Assembly (NCBI GenBank): GCA_965140365.1
Contig: OZ223196.1
Length of the DNA stretch: 64,000 bases
From: Hydrogenovibrio sp965140365
GTDB taxonomy: Bacteria; Pseudomonadota; Gammaproteobacteria; Thiomicrospirales; Thiomicrospiraceae
Direction: 5' to 3' (one strand)
Part shown: one piece after another, positions 17,633 to 26,959 of the stretch
Numbering within the stretch: position 1 is the stretch's first letter
Layout of the letters: each line of letters opens with the position of its first letter
Translations under genes and position numbers: made by a program
The notes under the pieces: model-generated
Seen by the model: only the letters and a program-made list of their open reading frames with translations
The model's database searches: none
What the model was told of the DNA's origin: nothing

Positions 17633-18490
17633 TCAGAAAAGGTTTTCGAGTGCTTTATCGAGCGTTGGGTATTGGAAGCGGAACCCGGCTTTGGTCAATT
17701 GAGTGGGCACCACGGCTTGGCTGACGGTGAGTACCTGCGCGCCGTCGCCGAGCAGTAATCGCAGTTGCCAGCGGAAAACCGGCAACCAGAAAGGGCGGTG
17801 TAGCTGGCGGGCCAGTTGACGACCGAATTCCGCCTGCGAGACCGGTTGTGGGCTGGTGAGGTTGAAGGTGCCGTGCATCTCCGGATGGTCGAGCGCAAAT
17901 AAAAAACCTTCTGCCAAGTCATCGATGTGGACCCAGGAAAAACATTGCTGGCCACCGGCAATGGGGCCGCCCAGCCCCAGTTTAAACGCGGGCAACATCT
18001 TCTTCAAAGCGCCGCCATGCGCGGCCAGGACCACTCCGAATCGAAAGGTGACCAGCCGTTCCGGCGCAGCGAGTTGTTGTGTGGCTTTTTCCCAGGCCTG
18101 GACCAAATCGCCGAAAACGTTCTGTCCGGCGTCGGTGTGGGATTCGTCCATGGGATGGTCGCAATCGGATTCCGGATAAAAGCCGATGGCGGAGGCGGCG
18201 ATGACGCGCTTCGGTGGCTCATCCAGCGATTGCAGCACGTCGGTCAGGCGTTGGTTTAAATCCACGCGACTGGACCAGATGCGTTTTTGGTGTGTGGCGG
18301 TCCAACGCTGGCCGATATTCGCGCCGCTCAATTGAATCAGACAATCGAGGCCATTGAGTTCGGAAGCCAGGTCAAATTCCGGATCGAACGCCTCATGGCC
18401 ATAAGCCTTGACGGCATGCCCGAATTGTTCGAGTCGCGGTTTTAAATAGGAACCAACTAGGCCGGTGCCGCCCAAAATCACGATGCGCAT
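17633..18490 (-). CDS. TIGR01777-type NAD(P)-binding epimerase-like protein (YfcH)
   Basis: A 285-residue extended short-chain dehydrogenase. The nucleotide-binding loop is GGTGLVGSYL at residues 7-16. LSGANIGQRW, SAIGFYPES and FRFGVVLAAHGG are characteristic of the TIGR01777/YfcH group. The substrate is unknown. It begins 5 bases after the MsrAB lipoprotein gene and is probably co-transcribed with it. A decamer copy at 18092-18101 is read as Val-Gln-Ala-Trp. Confidence 0.88.
   Translation of the reverse strand: MRIVILGGTGLVGSYLKPRLEQFGHAVKAYGHEAFDPEFDLASELNGLDCLIQLSGANIGQRWTATHQKRIWSSRVDLNQRLTDVLQSLDEPPKRVIAASAIGFYPESDCDHPMDESHTDAGQNVFGDLVQAWEKATQQLAAPERLVTFRFGVVLAAHGGALKKMLPAFKLGLGGPIAGGQQCFSWVHIDDLAEGFLFALDHPEMHGTFNLTSPQPVSQAEFGRQLARQLHRPFWLPVFRWQLRLLLGDGAQVLTVSQAVVPTQLTKAGFRFQYPTLDKALENLF
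18092..18101. repeat. CCAGGCCTGG inside the YfcH-like gene
   Basis: Perfect decamer, read on the coding strand as Gln-Ala-Trp. Confidence 0.85.
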
Positions 18491-18495
18491 GCGGA

Positions 18496-19830
18496 TTACT
18501 CCGTGTTGTTTGCGTTGCTTTCCGGAGGGTCCGGTACGAATTTCAGCACATTGCCGTTGATGCAGTAGCGCTTGTGGCTCGGCGGCGGGCCGTCATTGAA
18601 CACGTGGCCTAAGTGGATGCCAGAACTGGCACTGCGGACTTCAATGCGGTGCATGCCGTGGCTGAAGTCTTCATGTTCGGTGATGGCGCCTTCCACCGGG
18701 TTGAAAAAGCTTGGCCAGCCGGAGCCGCTCTCGAATTTGGTATCGCTGCGGAACAGCGCCGCACCGGTGATGGGGTCCACAAAGGTGCCGGGGCGTTTTT
18801 CATCGAGATGCGATCCGGTAAAGGCCTGTTCGGTGCCTTGCTCAAAGGCGATGCGTCGTTGTTCCGGTGTCAGCAAACGGAAGCCGATCCATTTCCAGAA
18901 ACGGGCTTTGTCGCCGTTGTAGCCGGTGAAACGTGAGACTTCTTTGCCATCTTCAAACAACACGATGGTCGGTGTCGCAAACAGGCTTTTCTCCAGTGTC
19001 CAACCTTCCGGTGGGTTTGGATTTAACGTGGTGGTCACGTCAACATCGGTTTGCCAGTCGTCGAGGATTTCCGCTTTGAATTGCTTACAGAAAGCACAGT
19101 CTTCAGCCTCGAACACCACCAGCTGACGCGTTTGGTTGAGATCGCTGCCTTGCAAACGCGGTGCGGACGGTTCGCTTTTCGGCATCGGCGACTTACCGTC
19201 GCCGGGGTATTTCACCCCGGTTCCGCCCAGGCCGCAATAGCCATTGGGGTTTTTCTGCAAATAGTTCTGGTGGTATTCCTCGGCGGTGATGTAGTTATGA
19301 AGTGGCGCGATTTCAGTGGTGATTTTCGAGTAACCGGCTTGAGTCAGAGCGGTTTGATAAGCCGCTTCGGTTTGTTTGGCGATGGCGGTTTGGGCGTCGT
19401 TATGGGTGTAGATGGCACTGCGGTAATTGGTGCCGACATCGTTGCCCTGGCGGTCGCCTTGAGTTGGATCATGATTTTCCCAAAAATGAATCAGAATGGT
19501 TTCCAGGTCGACTGTTTGAGGGTCGAAGGTCACCTTGACGACTTCCGCATGATTGCGTTGGTCGGTTTTACCGTAACGGATTTCTTTTTCCAGGCCGAGT
19601 ACGTCGTAATAACCGGCGTTTTCGGCATCGCCGCCGGCGTAGCCGCTTTCGACGTCAATCACGCCGGAAATTTCGCTCATGCGTTTTTCGGCACCCCAGA
19701 AACAGCCCATTCCCAGAACGATGTAATCCGTGTTTTCGGCGGTTGGTGTGTTCATTTCCGGCTCCTTAGCGCAGGCGCTCACCGACAAGGTGGCGGCGAG
19801 CGCCAGTAGGGTTAACAATTTGTATAACAT
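18496..19830 (-). CDS. msrAB: Lipoprotein MsrA-thioredoxin-like-MsrB fusion
   Basis: A 444-residue methionine sulfoxide reductase. A lipoprotein signal ends VSAC with Cys20. MsrA occupies about 35-205 with catalytic GCFWG (C43). A thioredoxin-like segment follows at about 225-300 with C-A-F-C and FATPTIVLFEDG. MsrB occupies about 310-435 with GSGWPSFF and catalytic RYCIN. The zinc CxxC pair of many MsrB domains is absent (VDPITGAALF). The protein would repair both S- and R-methionine sulfoxide in membrane-anchored periplasmic proteins. The domain order differs from Neisseria PilB, where the thioredoxin domain comes first. Confidence 0.92.
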   Translation of the reverse strand: MLYKLLTLLALAATLSVSACAKEPEMNTPTAENTDYIVLGMGCFWGAEKRMSEISGVIDVESGYAGGDAENAGYYDVLGLEKEIRYGKTDQRNHAEVVKVTFDPQTVDLETILIHFWENHDPTQGDRQGNDVGTNYRSAIYTHNDAQTAIAKQTEAAYQTALTQAGYSKITTEIAPLHNYITAEEYHQNYLQKNPNGYCGLGGTGVKYPGDGKSPMPKSEPSAPRLQGSDLNQTRQLVVFEAEDCAFCKQFKAEILDDWQTDVDVTTTLNPNPPEGWTLEKSLFATPTIVLFEDGKEVSRFTGYNGDKARFWKWIGFRLLTPEQRRIAFEQGTEQAFTGSHLDEKRPGTFVDPITGAALFRSDTKFESGSGWPSFFNPVEGAITEHEDFSHGMHRIEVRSASSGIHLGHVFNDGPPPSHKRYCINGNVLKFVPDPPESNANNTE

Positions 19831-19927
19831 GGCGGTTCCTTTTTGATATCCGTTTACTCATTAGACCGTGGGTTGTGCGAAATCTTTCCACGGATTGCTT
19901 GAGGAACCCTGACTGTGTTGTGCGGAT

Positions 19928-20467
19928 TTAAGACGCATCATCCTGTAGCGTCGTTAAATCCTTTAATACGATGGCGACATGATCTTCGGGATCGACATCT
20001 CGATAAATTTTAGCGATTTTTCCATCGGGGGAGATGATAAAACTGTGACGTTTCGCTAGCTTGAATAAAAAATAATCGCCCAGCGAGCCGTATTGTTCGG
20101 CCACTTTTCCGTCAGGATCGGAAAGCAAATTAAACGGGAGTTGATGCTTTTCGGCAAAGGCTTTATGGCTGGCGGAGTCGTCCAGACTGACGCCGATCAG
20201 TACCGCTTGTCGCTGAATGAGGCGATTGATATTGTCGCGAAAGCTACAGGCTTCGGTGGTGCAGCCGGGGGTGTCGTCCTTCGGGTAAAAGTAGAGTACA
20301 ACCCACTGACCACGATAGTCGGATAAACGAACAACCTTCCCGTGTTGATTGGTTAACGCGAAAGCCGGCGCTTCTTCGCCAACGGCCAGTTGGGCTGCCC
20401 AGCCAGAGGGGCTGAAACAAAGCACCAGGCACATAACGGACCAGTAAATGGCTAAACGAGGTTTCAT
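19928..20467 (-). CDS. Periplasmic peroxiredoxin, Bcp/PrxQ type
   Basis: A 179-residue protein with a Sec signal (to about SGWAAQLAVG) and a peroxiredoxin domain. The peroxidatic and resolving cysteines are in PGCTTEACSFRD, the C-x4-C spacing of Bcp/PrxQ enzymes. It would reduce peroxides in the periplasm. It is upstream of the MsrAB lipoprotein gene on the same strand with 97 bases between, so the three genes form a plausible periplasmic oxidative-damage cluster. Export is unusual for Bcp but known in several proteobacteria. Confidence 0.88.
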   Translation of the reverse strand: MKPRLAIYWSVMCLVLCFSPSGWAAQLAVGEEAPAFALTNQHGKVVRLSDYRGQWVVLYFYPKDDTPGCTTEACSFRDNINRLIQRQAVLIGVSLDDSASHKAFAEKHQLPFNLLSDPDGKVAEQYGSLGDYFLFKLAKRHSFIISPDGKIAKIYRDVDPEDHVAIVLKDLTTLQDDAS

Positions 20468-20619
20468 CTTAGCCCTCCGTATTGGGTGATGAGAGAAGCT
20501 TCCATCTTACAGTTTCGGTGGCGGCTGTAAAGAGCTGAAAGGAGAGATTTCGTTTTTATCGGTTCGCGCGGGTTTTTTTTCGTGAATAAATAAAAATTGT
20601 TATACTTAAAATCATGAAT

Positions 20620-20646
20620 GGCTCTAGGGCGGGTGAGCCGTTTTTT
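20620..20646 (+). promoter_or_regulatory. Leader hairpin with T-run before the diguanylate cyclase
   Basis: GGCTC (20620-20624) pairs with GAGCC (20635-20639), followed by TTTTTT (20641-20646). A TATACT box at 20601-20606 is just upstream. If transcription starts near 20613 this is a terminator-like structure in the leader. If translation starts at ATG 20614 it would instead lie inside the coding region. Confidence 0.35.
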
Positions 20647-20670
20647 AATTTTAAATCAAAGGGTTTGGTG

Positions 20671-22173
20671 ATGATCAAAGCAAGGGTGAACCCCAATTCT
20701 TCATGGCACTGGGCCTACTATTGGGCCATTGCCATGATCGGTGCGGGGGCTTTGTGTTTTCAATTGTATGTCGGTGTTGAACAAACCGAGAAACGTTTTG
20801 ATCAAAAAATTCAAACCTTGTCGGAAGGCGTGCGCGGTTCTTTTTACGATATGGAACGCCATCTTAAGGAAAGCTACAATTTTTTATTGCTGCATTATGG
20901 TCAAAACCCGCAGTTGACGGAGTTGGTAAACGCGGAAAATCGGCAGGCATTATACGACTTCCTGAGACCGGAATATGAAGCCATGCGCCGTTTGCAGCCG
21001 AACTTATTCGTGATGCATTTCATCGACCCGAATAATGTGACTATTTTACGGATGCACCGCCCTGATTTTGCGGGGGATGATTTGACAACGGTCAGACCGA
21101 TTGTGGCCTCGGTGAATAGCCATCGTCGGCAAGCGAGTGGTTTTGAAACCGGTCGCAGCGGCTTTGCATATCGTATCACCAGCCCTTTGTTCGATGCCGA
21201 TAAGCATTATTTGGGCGTATTGGAATTTGGCGTGCGTCCGGAATATTTCATCCAACGATTGAACCATCAATTCGCCATCAAGTCTCAGGTGTTGGTGAAA
21301 TCCGACCAGTTGCAGGCTATGCAACACAAAACCCCCTATCCGGTCGTCGGGGACTTTTCGGTGGTGTATTCCGATCCAATCTTTAATCATTTGTCGATGG
21401 ACGAACGTAAGGTATCCCAGTTGGTGCATCAAAATGGCCGAACGTATTTGGTGGTAACGGGCGTGCATCTTGGTTCGTTTGACGGTGAGCCGGTGGCAAA
21501 ATTTCAGATGCTGGAAGACATCACCGACTTCTATCAAACGCATTTACGAAACCTCTGGGGGCAAATCATTTTAGGCGGTTCGGCCTTGTTGGTATTTCTG
21601 GTCTTGCTGTATTTGATTTTGCGCAGTTACAGCCGTCGCTTGGTGGCGACATTGAATGAAATTGATGTACTGCAGCATAAAAATAAAGTCATCAGGCACG
21701 CCAGTGAAGTGGATGAACTGACCAAGGCCTATAACCGCCGTTATTTCAATAAGCAGTTGTATTGGTTGATTCAACAGCTTGACCGTCGCGAACCGGTGTC
21801 GATTTTGTTTTACGACATTGACCATTTCAAGAAAATCAACGACACCCACGGCCATTTGGTGGGGGATGAGATTCTCAAAGGGTTGACGCGATTTGTACGC
21901 AACCACATTCGTTCCGATGATGATTTGGTTCGCTGGGGCGGTGAAGAGTTCGCGGTGATTTTGCGTAAAGTGGGGTTGCGTGAAGCGGTTGAAAAGGCAG
22001 AAGCCTTACGCCTTGGCGTCGAACAGATTACCTGGCCGCATGACATCAAGTTCACCATCAGTATCAGTGTGGTTCAACTGCACGCTCAGGACACGCCTAA
22101 AGACGTGCAGGGGCGGCTGGACAAGTTGCTGTATCAAGCCAAACAATCCGGGCGTAATCGCGTCGAACACTAA
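20671..22173 (+). CDS. Cache-domain diguanylate cyclase
   Basis: About 500 residues. A membrane helix (about 12-32), a large periplasmic double-Cache-like sensor (YLGVLEFGVRPEYF near 185), a second helix near 305-325, a short coiled coil and a C-terminal GGDEF domain. The active site is GGEEF and an RSDD inhibitory site lies five residues before it, so it should make c-di-GMP with product inhibition. ATG 20671 is chosen because the residues from the upstream ATG 20614 overlap a hairpin and AAAGGG lies at 20658-20663. ATG 20614 would add 19 residues. Confidence 0.88.
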   Translation: MIKARVNPNSSWHWAYYWAIAMIGAGALCFQLYVGVEQTEKRFDQKIQTLSEGVRGSFYDMERHLKESYNFLLLHYGQNPQLTELVNAENRQALYDFLRPEYEAMRRLQPNLFVMHFIDPNNVTILRMHRPDFAGDDLTTVRPIVASVNSHRRQASGFETGRSGFAYRITSPLFDADKHYLGVLEFGVRPEYFIQRLNHQFAIKSQVLVKSDQLQAMQHKTPYPVVGDFSVVYSDPIFNHLSMDERKVSQLVHQNGRTYLVVTGVHLGSFDGEPVAKFQMLEDITDFYQTHLRNLWGQIILGGSALLVFLVLLYLILRSYSRRLVATLNEIDVLQHKNKVIRHASEVDELTKAYNRRYFNKQLYWLIQQLDRREPVSILFYDIDHFKKINDTHGHLVGDEILKGLTRFVRNHIRSDDDLVRWGGEEFAVILRKVGLREAVEKAEALRLGVEQITWPHDIKFTISISVVQLHAQDTPKDVQGRLDKLLYQAKQSGRNRVEH

Positions 22174-22212
22174 ACGTGAAGTTATAGGTGCTTTCCGCAA
22201 TGGGAGCGTTTT

Positions 22213-23133
22213 TCAGTGAATGGTCAGCTTTAACCACTCCCGTGGCGGCATATGGTAATGTTTTTTGAAATATTTACTGAAGTGGCTCGGGTTGGCGTAG
22301 CCGGTGGCCAGTGCCGTTTCGGTGATGTTCTTACCGGCTTTGAGCATTTCGGTCGCGACGGTTAAGCGGGTGCGCTCCAAATAGCCGTGCACCGTGGAAC
22401 GCATTAAGGATTTAAACCCGGTTTTCAATTTCTTTTCATTGAGTCCCACCGTTTTGGCTAAGGACGAAATCGTCCAGGCCTGGTCATATTGTTCATTAAT
22501 CAACTCAACCGCTTGATAAATGCGTTGCCGTTCGAAAAGGGTTAGCGCTACAGCCGCCTGATCCTGTTCTAGAAAATGCACCAGATAGGCCAATGATTCC
22601 AATGCTTTGGCCTGTAAATAAAGTTGGCGGGCGAAGCCGGCCGGCAGCTTACATTCGAAGATGTCCTGCGCAATGCCTTTTAACAAGGCATTCATCGGAA
22701 CGGAGGCCAATAAGGAGTCCTGTGTGCTGGCATTGGCTTTGAAGGCGGGAACGAAATAGGTCAGCATTTTTTCGAAATCCGCCGCCAGTTTGACGGGGAA
22801 GCGCAGGTGCAAACATTTGAGTTGTGTGTCTTTCGTCAGGCGGTCGGTGCCACAGGTTTCGCCAGGTGAATAAAACAGCAAAACCGTATTGGATTCAATC
22901 GGGATGGCTTGTCCATTATCCAGCGAAAAACAACCGTTTCCTTCAAAAAAGAAAGTCAGGCAAAAGGTCGCCGGGCCGGACACTCGGCTGATAATGTCTC
23001 GATTCAGGCGATGATCGATTTTGCCCACCCATATGTTTTCGGCGGCTTCTTCATAATTCACAAGGTGCATAAGATCGTTTTCGGTCGAGTCATGCGTGAC
23101 GATGCATTCAAAAGGTGAGTTGGGCGCAGTCAT
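22213..23133 (-). CDS. AraC family transcriptional regulator
   Basis: About 306 residues from ATG 23133. The C-terminal AraC double helix-turn-helix is clear (WTISSLAKTVGLNEKKLKTG, TETALATGYANPSHFSKYFK). The N-terminal half resembles PchR-type regulators that respond to siderophores. It is divergent from a TonB-dependent receptor gene with a Fur-like box between them, the usual arrangement for a siderophore-responsive activator. The ligand is not known. Decamer copy at 22474-22483 (Asp-Gln-Ala-Trp). Confidence 0.88.
   Translation of the reverse strand: MTAPNSPFECIVTHDSTENDLMHLVNYEEAAENIWVGKIDHRLNRDIISRVSGPATFCLTFFFEGNGCFSLDNGQAIPIESNTVLLFYSPGETCGTDRLTKDTQLKCLHLRFPVKLAADFEKMLTYFVPAFKANASTQDSLLASVPMNALLKGIAQDIFECKLPAGFARQLYLQAKALESLAYLVHFLEQDQAAVALTLFERQRIYQAVELINEQYDQAWTISSLAKTVGLNEKKLKTGFKSLMRSTVHGYLERTRLTVATEMLKAGKNITETALATGYANPSHFSKYFKKHYHMPPREWLKLTIH
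22474..22483. repeat. CCAGGCCTGG inside the AraC gene
   Basis: Perfect decamer, read as Gln-Ala-Trp. Confidence 0.85.
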
Positions 23134-23190
23134 AAAGGGTGAATCCAAATATTTAGAGCAATATGCATTTTAAAATAATTGTAGTAAAAA

Positions 23191-23205
23191 TGATAACTAT
23201 TTTCA
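23191..23205. promoter_or_regulatory. Fur-box-like site
   Basis: TGATAAC-T-ATTTTCA fits the 7-1-7 Fur inverted repeat (TGATAAT-N-ATTATCA) at 12 of 14 positions. It lies between the divergent AraC and TonB-receptor genes, where iron repression of both would be expected. Confidence 0.55.
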
Positions 23206-23316
23206 ATAAAGTACGGATATGAACGATTTTGACCCAATTGTGTTAGCGCATTATGCGGTTTGTTCTTAGGATTCCCGTTAATGGAATTGACTCGACCTGT
23301 TTTAAGGATAAAAAAT

Positions 23317-25350
23317 ATGCAAACACAATTGTTAACGTCAAAATCGTTTCCGCTTGGAACGCTTTTCGCAACCGCTTTGCTGGCGGCCATGCCAGCACTG
23401 GCAGAGAGCGAGGTGACCCGTCTGGATTCAATCATGGTCAGTGCCAACAAGCAGGCACAGCCGCTGGACAGCGTGAACGGTACGGTGCAGGTTAAAACCG
23501 GCGAGGAACTTGAAGAAGCCGGTGTGGAAACCGTTCAGGACTTGGAAAAAGTATTTTCAGGGTTGCTGATTCGTACCCGGGGGAACCGTGCCTATGCGGG
23601 CACCACAATTCGCGGTATTTCGTCCCCCGATTACTATAACCCGTCCATTCAGCTTTATGTGGATGGGGTGCCGCAGGACTCGGCGTTTTTTACCCAGCCT
23701 TTGGTGAATGTTGAGCGAGTGGAACTTTTGAAAGGTCCGCAAGGTACGTTATATGGCCGTAATGCACATGGTGGTGTGATCAATATCATTACCAAAGAAC
23801 CGGGGAATGGATTTGACGCCAAAGTGGAAGGAACCTATGCCAGCCTGACACGAGAAGCGGCATTGACCATGGCCGGCCCATTGGTGGAAGACTGGTTGTA
23901 TGGGGATGTTTCCCTAAAACGATTTGATGATGTGGGCCAGATTACCGATGTGGCCACCGGCGATAAACATGCCGATAACGCGACTGACTTCATTGGTTCC
24001 GGCCGGTTGCATTTTCGCCCAAAAGACAGTGATTTCCGAGCCAGTTTAAGTTTTTCGCATGAGGACTTGGATTCGCATGAAGAGTTGTATCTGCGCGAAG
24101 ATAATCTGAAAGATTTGGAATATAACAGCGCGACCGACGGTGAGTACCATTTGAAGCGTAAGGTGAATACCTATGCATTGAATATGGATTACGATATGGA
24201 GCGATCGGTTTTGTCGAGTATCACGTCCTATCAAGACCGGCAGATGGATCGTATTATGCAAGGGTTGAATTACGCCGAAGATCAAACGCAATTTTCGCAG
24301 GAACTTCGTTTAGTGACCGATTATACCGACGACCTCAACAGTGTCGTGGGGGCTTATTTCCAGTCCATTGATTTTGTCCGTCGTCAACCGGGTTACCCTG
24401 GGTATTACGGTGATTCCAAAAATAAAGTGCAGAACCGAAGTTATGCATTGTTTGGGGAAGCGAATTATGCTTTTGCACCCAAATGGGATCTGACGGCCGG
24501 GGTACGTTGGTCGCAAGAAGACGCCAAAATTGATTTCAATCAGCAGGCGCCGAGCGCTTATGGTTTCGATAACGATAAAACCTTTACCGATGTCTCGCCG
24601 AAACTGAGCATTGGTTGGGAACCACGTCGAAATGACAGACTCTATGCCGTGGTTTCGAAAGGGTTTAAGCCTGGTGGGTTCAATCATGCCGTGACCAATG
24701 CTGATGACCGCAAGCCTTACGATTCGGAAACCTCCGTTAACACCGAACTGGGTTGGCGTAGCCAAATGCTGGGAAACCGTTTGGCGCTGAACGCTTCGGT
24801 TTATTATATTTCGGTATCGGACACCCAGATCTATGTTGGCCCGGTTGGGTATCAAGTTATTCGTAATGCAGGGGATGCACGCAGTTATGGACTGGATTTG
24901 GACATCAACTGGCAAATGACCGATGCCTTCACCCTGACGGCCGGGTTGAATCAAGGAAAATCGGAATTCGTGAATGCCCAAGACCCGATGACCAATGAAG
25001 ATTACGATGGTAATAACCTGCCTTATGCACCGGAAACATCGGCGCTATTGCAAGGCCGTTATCAATTCGACCAGGCCTGGGTGCCGGCGAAGCTGGCGCT
25101 GACGGCAGGCGTCCATTATTACTCGGATATTTATTTCAATGAATCCAATACCCTAAAACAACCGGGGTACCAGACGTGGGATGTTTCTTTCGAAATGGCA
25201 TTTCATAATGGTCTGGCGTTACGTGCTTTCGTGGATAACCTGACCGATGAAATTTATCGTACTTCCAGCTTCCAGTTCGGTGTCAACGATGTTCGCAGCA
25301 CCGTTGGTTTGGGGCGTAATGTCGGCTTGACGGCCAGCATGGAATTCTAA
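23317..25350 (+). CDS. TonB-dependent outer-membrane receptor
   Basis: A 677-residue beta-barrel receptor. The signal peptide ends near AMPALA-ES, followed by a TonB-box-like SIMVSAN. The plug domain includes IRGISSPDYYNPS and LLKGPQGTLYGRNAHGGVIN, and the barrel ends in a C-terminal Phe (ASMEF). TAAGGAT upstream sets the start at ATG 23317. It probably imports a ferric siderophore, given the Fur-like box, AraC regulator and downstream PepSY protein. The substrate is not evident. Decamer copy at 25071-25080 (Asp-Gln-Ala-Trp). Confidence 0.92.
   Translation: MQTQLLTSKSFPLGTLFATALLAAMPALAESEVTRLDSIMVSANKQAQPLDSVNGTVQVKTGEELEEAGVETVQDLEKVFSGLLIRTRGNRAYAGTTIRGISSPDYYNPSIQLYVDGVPQDSAFFTQPLVNVERVELLKGPQGTLYGRNAHGGVINIITKEPGNGFDAKVEGTYASLTREAALTMAGPLVEDWLYGDVSLKRFDDVGQITDVATGDKHADNATDFIGSGRLHFRPKDSDFRASLSFSHEDLDSHEELYLREDNLKDLEYNSATDGEYHLKRKVNTYALNMDYDMERSVLSSITSYQDRQMDRIMQGLNYAEDQTQFSQELRLVTDYTDDLNSVVGAYFQSIDFVRRQPGYPGYYGDSKNKVQNRSYALFGEANYAFAPKWDLTAGVRWSQEDAKIDFNQQAPSAYGFDNDKTFTDVSPKLSIGWEPRRNDRLYAVVSKGFKPGGFNHAVTNADDRKPYDSETSVNTELGWRSQMLGNRLALNASVYYISVSDTQIYVGPVGYQVIRNAGDARSYGLDLDINWQMTDAFTLTAGLNQGKSEFVNAQDPMTNEDYDGNNLPYAPETSALLQGRYQFDQAWVPAKLALTAGVHYYSDIYFNESNTLKQPGYQTWDVSFEMAFHNGLALRAFVDNLTDEIYRTSSFQFGVNDVRSTVGLGRNVGLTASMEF
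25071..25080. repeat. CCAGGCCTGG inside the TonB receptor gene
   Basis: Perfect decamer, read as Gln-Ala-Trp. Confidence 0.85.
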
Positions 25351-25363
25351 ACCGGGAGGGGTG

Positions 25364-26470
25364 ATGAAAACGAGTTTTTGGAAAGTTGTTTTTTGGCAGA
25401 AGTTGCATCGCTGGCTGGCCTACGGTTTGGGTGCCATTTTTATTGTGCAGGGGATTTCCGGTAGCTTAATGGTATTGGGCGGCCCCTTGGATGCTTGGTT
25501 GAATCCTGACATGGTCTCTGAAGCACCGAAAAAGCCACTGGTTGAAATGGCCAATGACCTGGAGCGAATGCACCCCGGTGCGGTCGGAGTGGGCGTTAAG
25601 CAACAAGACGAAGCCGGTCAGCTGATTTTGGGTTTTTGGCCTGAACCGGATCCTTTGGTTCCGGAATCGCGTAATTATCGTTTGGCTAGAATCAGTGCCA
25701 CCAGCGGCGAAATTGTTTCGATCAATACCTTCGGTCAACCGCCACAATCCAACTACGATATATTGGCTTATTTATATGCCATTCACTCCAATCTTACTCT
25801 GGGAGCGGTGGGACGTTTTTTGTTGATTTTTTCCACTCTCGGGCTGTTGCTGCTCATCGTAGCGGGAACCATGAATTTCGTAAACCGGCGTCGGGCGATT
25901 CAACATAAACCGGTTGAACAGATTGTGGACAGTGCGGCGGGCAAATGGCATCGTCGGACGGGGATGCTCAGCGGTTGGGTATTGGCCATTTTATTGGCCA
26001 GCGGATTGGCGTTACAGTATGAGACCCTGTTGGATCCGTCGTTTAGTTATGTGTCCGAAGACCGTCAAGGCGACGAGACGCGTTTACCCTTAGAGGCCGC
26101 TTGGCAAGCAGCGGAAGCGAAGTACCCCGGAGCCGAAGCACGATTGATTATGGCACCTTTCTGGCCGGGAGGCACCTTTCGAGTCGATTTGATTCCCGCC
26201 AAAGGTCCTTTGGCGGGCGAAACGGTCGAACTCTTTTTGGATGCCTATTCCGCACGGGTATTGGATGTTCGTACCGATGATAATCGCAGTGGCATCGCTT
26301 ATTTTGTGGCCTTGTTGGAGCCTTTGCACGGTGGAACCATTTTAGGCAAACCCGGAGAGGCGATGGCCTTTATCGCCGGGTTATTACCGTTGGTGATGTT
26401 GCCTTTGGGTGTGGTCGCCGTGCGTCGCCGACGCTTGGCGCGAATGGAAGCCGCTTCGAACAAAGTGTGA
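25364..26470 (+). CDS. PepSY-associated membrane protein
   Basis: About 368 residues with four membrane helices: near 15-40, 140-165, 200-220 and 330-350. A first-helix motif WQKLHRWLAYGLG and a later KWHRRTGMLSG carry conserved histidines. The family is found beside siderophore receptors and is thought to take part in ferric-siderophore reduction or handling in the inner membrane. GGGAGGGG and ATG 25364 follow the receptor stop by 13 bases, so the two genes are co-transcribed. The stop abuts the stop of the convergent gene with no spacer. Confidence 0.85.
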   Translation: MKTSFWKVVFWQKLHRWLAYGLGAIFIVQGISGSLMVLGGPLDAWLNPDMVSEAPKKPLVEMANDLERMHPGAVGVGVKQQDEAGQLILGFWPEPDPLVPESRNYRLARISATSGEIVSINTFGQPPQSNYDILAYLYAIHSNLTLGAVGRFLLIFSTLGLLLLIVAGTMNFVNRRRAIQHKPVEQIVDSAAGKWHRRTGMLSGWVLAILLASGLALQYETLLDPSFSYVSEDRQGDETRLPLEAAWQAAEAKYPGAEARLIMAPFWPGGTFRVDLIPAKGPLAGETVELFLDAYSARVLDVRTDDNRSGIAYFVALLEPLHGGTILGKPGEAMAFIAGLLPLVMLPLGVVAVRRRRLARMEAASNKV

Positions 26471-26908
26471 TTAATTCGCGTGTTGAGCGTTTAATTGTCG
26501 GCCGTCGCGGGCATTCAATGTCATTAGGTAAAAATTGACCAGGCCTGCGGTCAATTCCAGCATTTGAATGCCGTAAAACAGTTTGTCGAATTCGTTGGCA
26601 TTCGCCTTGTGGGCCAAAAACACCGCCGACGGCAACAGAACCAGCAGACCGTTCAAGGCAATGATGGGCATACGTTTCAATTTGCGCTCAATCAGACGAT
26701 TTTGGCGGCCGCAACTCAGACGAAATCCACTGATGCCGGCGGTGATGATCGACGGAATCAAAATCGTCATGCCATAGAGAATATATGTTTTGACGAATTG
26801 AATGTCATCTGGACCGCCAAGGGTTTCCGACAGTAGGGTGCTGGTCCAAAAAATCAAAATCAAGCACCAGGCGAGACTGGCACTGGTAATGTGTATCCAT
26901 CGTGTCAT
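26471..26908 (-). CDS. Four-helix membrane protein of unknown function
   Basis: A 145-residue protein with four predicted helices (about 5-27, 42-62, 83-103, 112-133) and a basic loop after helix 2. I do not recognise the family. AAGGAA upstream supports the start. It follows the MarR gene by 51 bases on the same strand, so it may be under that regulator. Its 3' part holds CCAGGCCTG (26539-26547), a nine-base match to the decamer. Confidence 0.7.
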   Translation of the reverse strand: MTRWIHITSASLAWCLILIFWTSTLLSETLGGPDDIQFVKTYILYGMTILIPSIITAGISGFRLSCGRQNRLIERKLKRMPIIALNGLLVLLPSAVFLAHKANANEFDKLFYGIQMLELTAGLVNFYLMTLNARDGRQLNAQHAN

Positions 26909-26959
26909 GGTATGTTCCTTTTCGTGTTGATGTGGTGTTTACCGGTTTTTTTAGCGCAA

